This document shows, piece by piece, positions 6,492 to 6,606 of a DNA stretch of 6,606 nt (position 1 is the first letter of the stretch; every line of letters begins with the position of its first letter). A program made the position numbers and the translations under genes. A model generated the notes under the pieces. It worked only from the letters and a program-made list of their open reading frames with translations. It made no database searches and was not told the origin of the DNA. The stretch comes from Candidatus Minthomonas equi (lineage in GTDB: Bacteria > Bacteroidota > Bacteroidia > Bacteroidales > UBA932): the NCBI GenBank assembly GCA_018064575.1, contig JAGHUZ010000102.1:1-6606 (forward strand), written 5' to 3'.

Positions 6492-6606
6492 ATGAGAAAG
6501 TGGTTTGCATCGTTTTTCGCTCTCTTGTGTTTAATCCCGCTGGAGGCGCAGGATTCAGGGAAGGGCAGGGTTATGCGATTCGTTATCGACAGCAAGGGGG
6601 GTACCA
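6492..6606 (+). CDS. Exported protein of unknown function, N-terminal fragment cut by window end
   Basis: ATG 6492 opens a frame of 38 codons with no stop before the window edge. The first 19 residues form a classical Sec signal peptide: basic start MRK, hydrophobic core WFASFFALLCLIP, and a cleavage region L-E-A before Gln20. An Ala|Gln junction is a frequent signal peptidase I site in Bacteroidota. Cys13 is not in a lipobox (preceded by Leu-Leu), so a lipoprotein is unlikely. The mature start is QDSGKGRVMRFVIDSKGGT, from which I recognise no family. The gene is outside the ribosomal operon, after its terminator, with its own likely promoter whose -7 element ends only 4 nt before the ATG. 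That implies a very short or absent 5' leader. The product probably goes to the periplasm or cell surface; function cannot be assigned. Confidence 0.7.
   Translation, partial: MRKWFASFFALLCLIPLEAQDSGKGRVMRFVIDSKGGT

Noticed and set aside
6145..6510. 121-codon open frame on the - strand over the rplQ tail and terminator, Ala-rich with hydrophobic stretches
   Set aside because: It mirrors the biased codons of the Ala/Lys/Pro tail, runs antisense to a certain gene and across the terminator, and matches no family.
6476..6606. Alternative + strand open frame from ATG 6476 running to the window end
   Set aside because: Its ATG lies before and partly within the likely promoter element, and its protein has no signal peptide or family features; the frame from 6492 has a textbook signal peptide.

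Overview
The window is a stretch of a conserved ribosomal-protein superoperon, the fused spc and alpha operons, all on the + strand. It most likely comes from a member of the Bacteroidota, probably the order Bacteroidales. The grounds are the protein sequences (for example the L17, L36 and SecY variants), the gene order secY-map-infA-rpmJ with no adk between secY and map, the near absence of Shine-Dalgarno sequences, a TAnnTTTG promoter-like motif at the right end, and a signal peptide ending in Ala|Gln. The order-level placement is an inference; nothing here fixes a genus.

Layout: the window opens inside rpsE (uS5, C-terminal part only). It continues with rpmD (uL30), rplO (uL15), secY (translocon channel), map (type I methionine aminopeptidase), infA (IF-1), rpmJ (bL36), rpsM (uS13), rpsK (uS11), rpsD (uS4), rpoA (RNA polymerase alpha) and rplQ (bL17). 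Gaps are 9 to 51 nt, rpoA and rplQ overlap by 14 nt, and no internal terminator or convincing internal promoter was seen, so one long transcript is likely. A hairpin plus T-tract directly after rplQ (about 6437-6466) ends the operon. Right behind it is a promoter-like motif (6480-6487) and the first 38 codons of a separate gene for an exported protein of unknown function, cut by the window end.

The genes work together in making and using ribosomes. They supply small- and large-subunit proteins, an initiation factor, the polymerase subunit that transcribes them, the membrane channel for nascent chains, and the enzyme that removes their initiator methionine.

I found no new biological system. 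The region is ordinary housekeeping DNA. The points worth a second look are modest: two strong Shine-Dalgarno sites in a lineage that mostly ignores them, a bL36 with a half-lost zinc site, a long Ala/Lys/Pro tail on bL17 containing an 18-bp periodic repeat, and a possibly leaderless gene start after the operon terminator.
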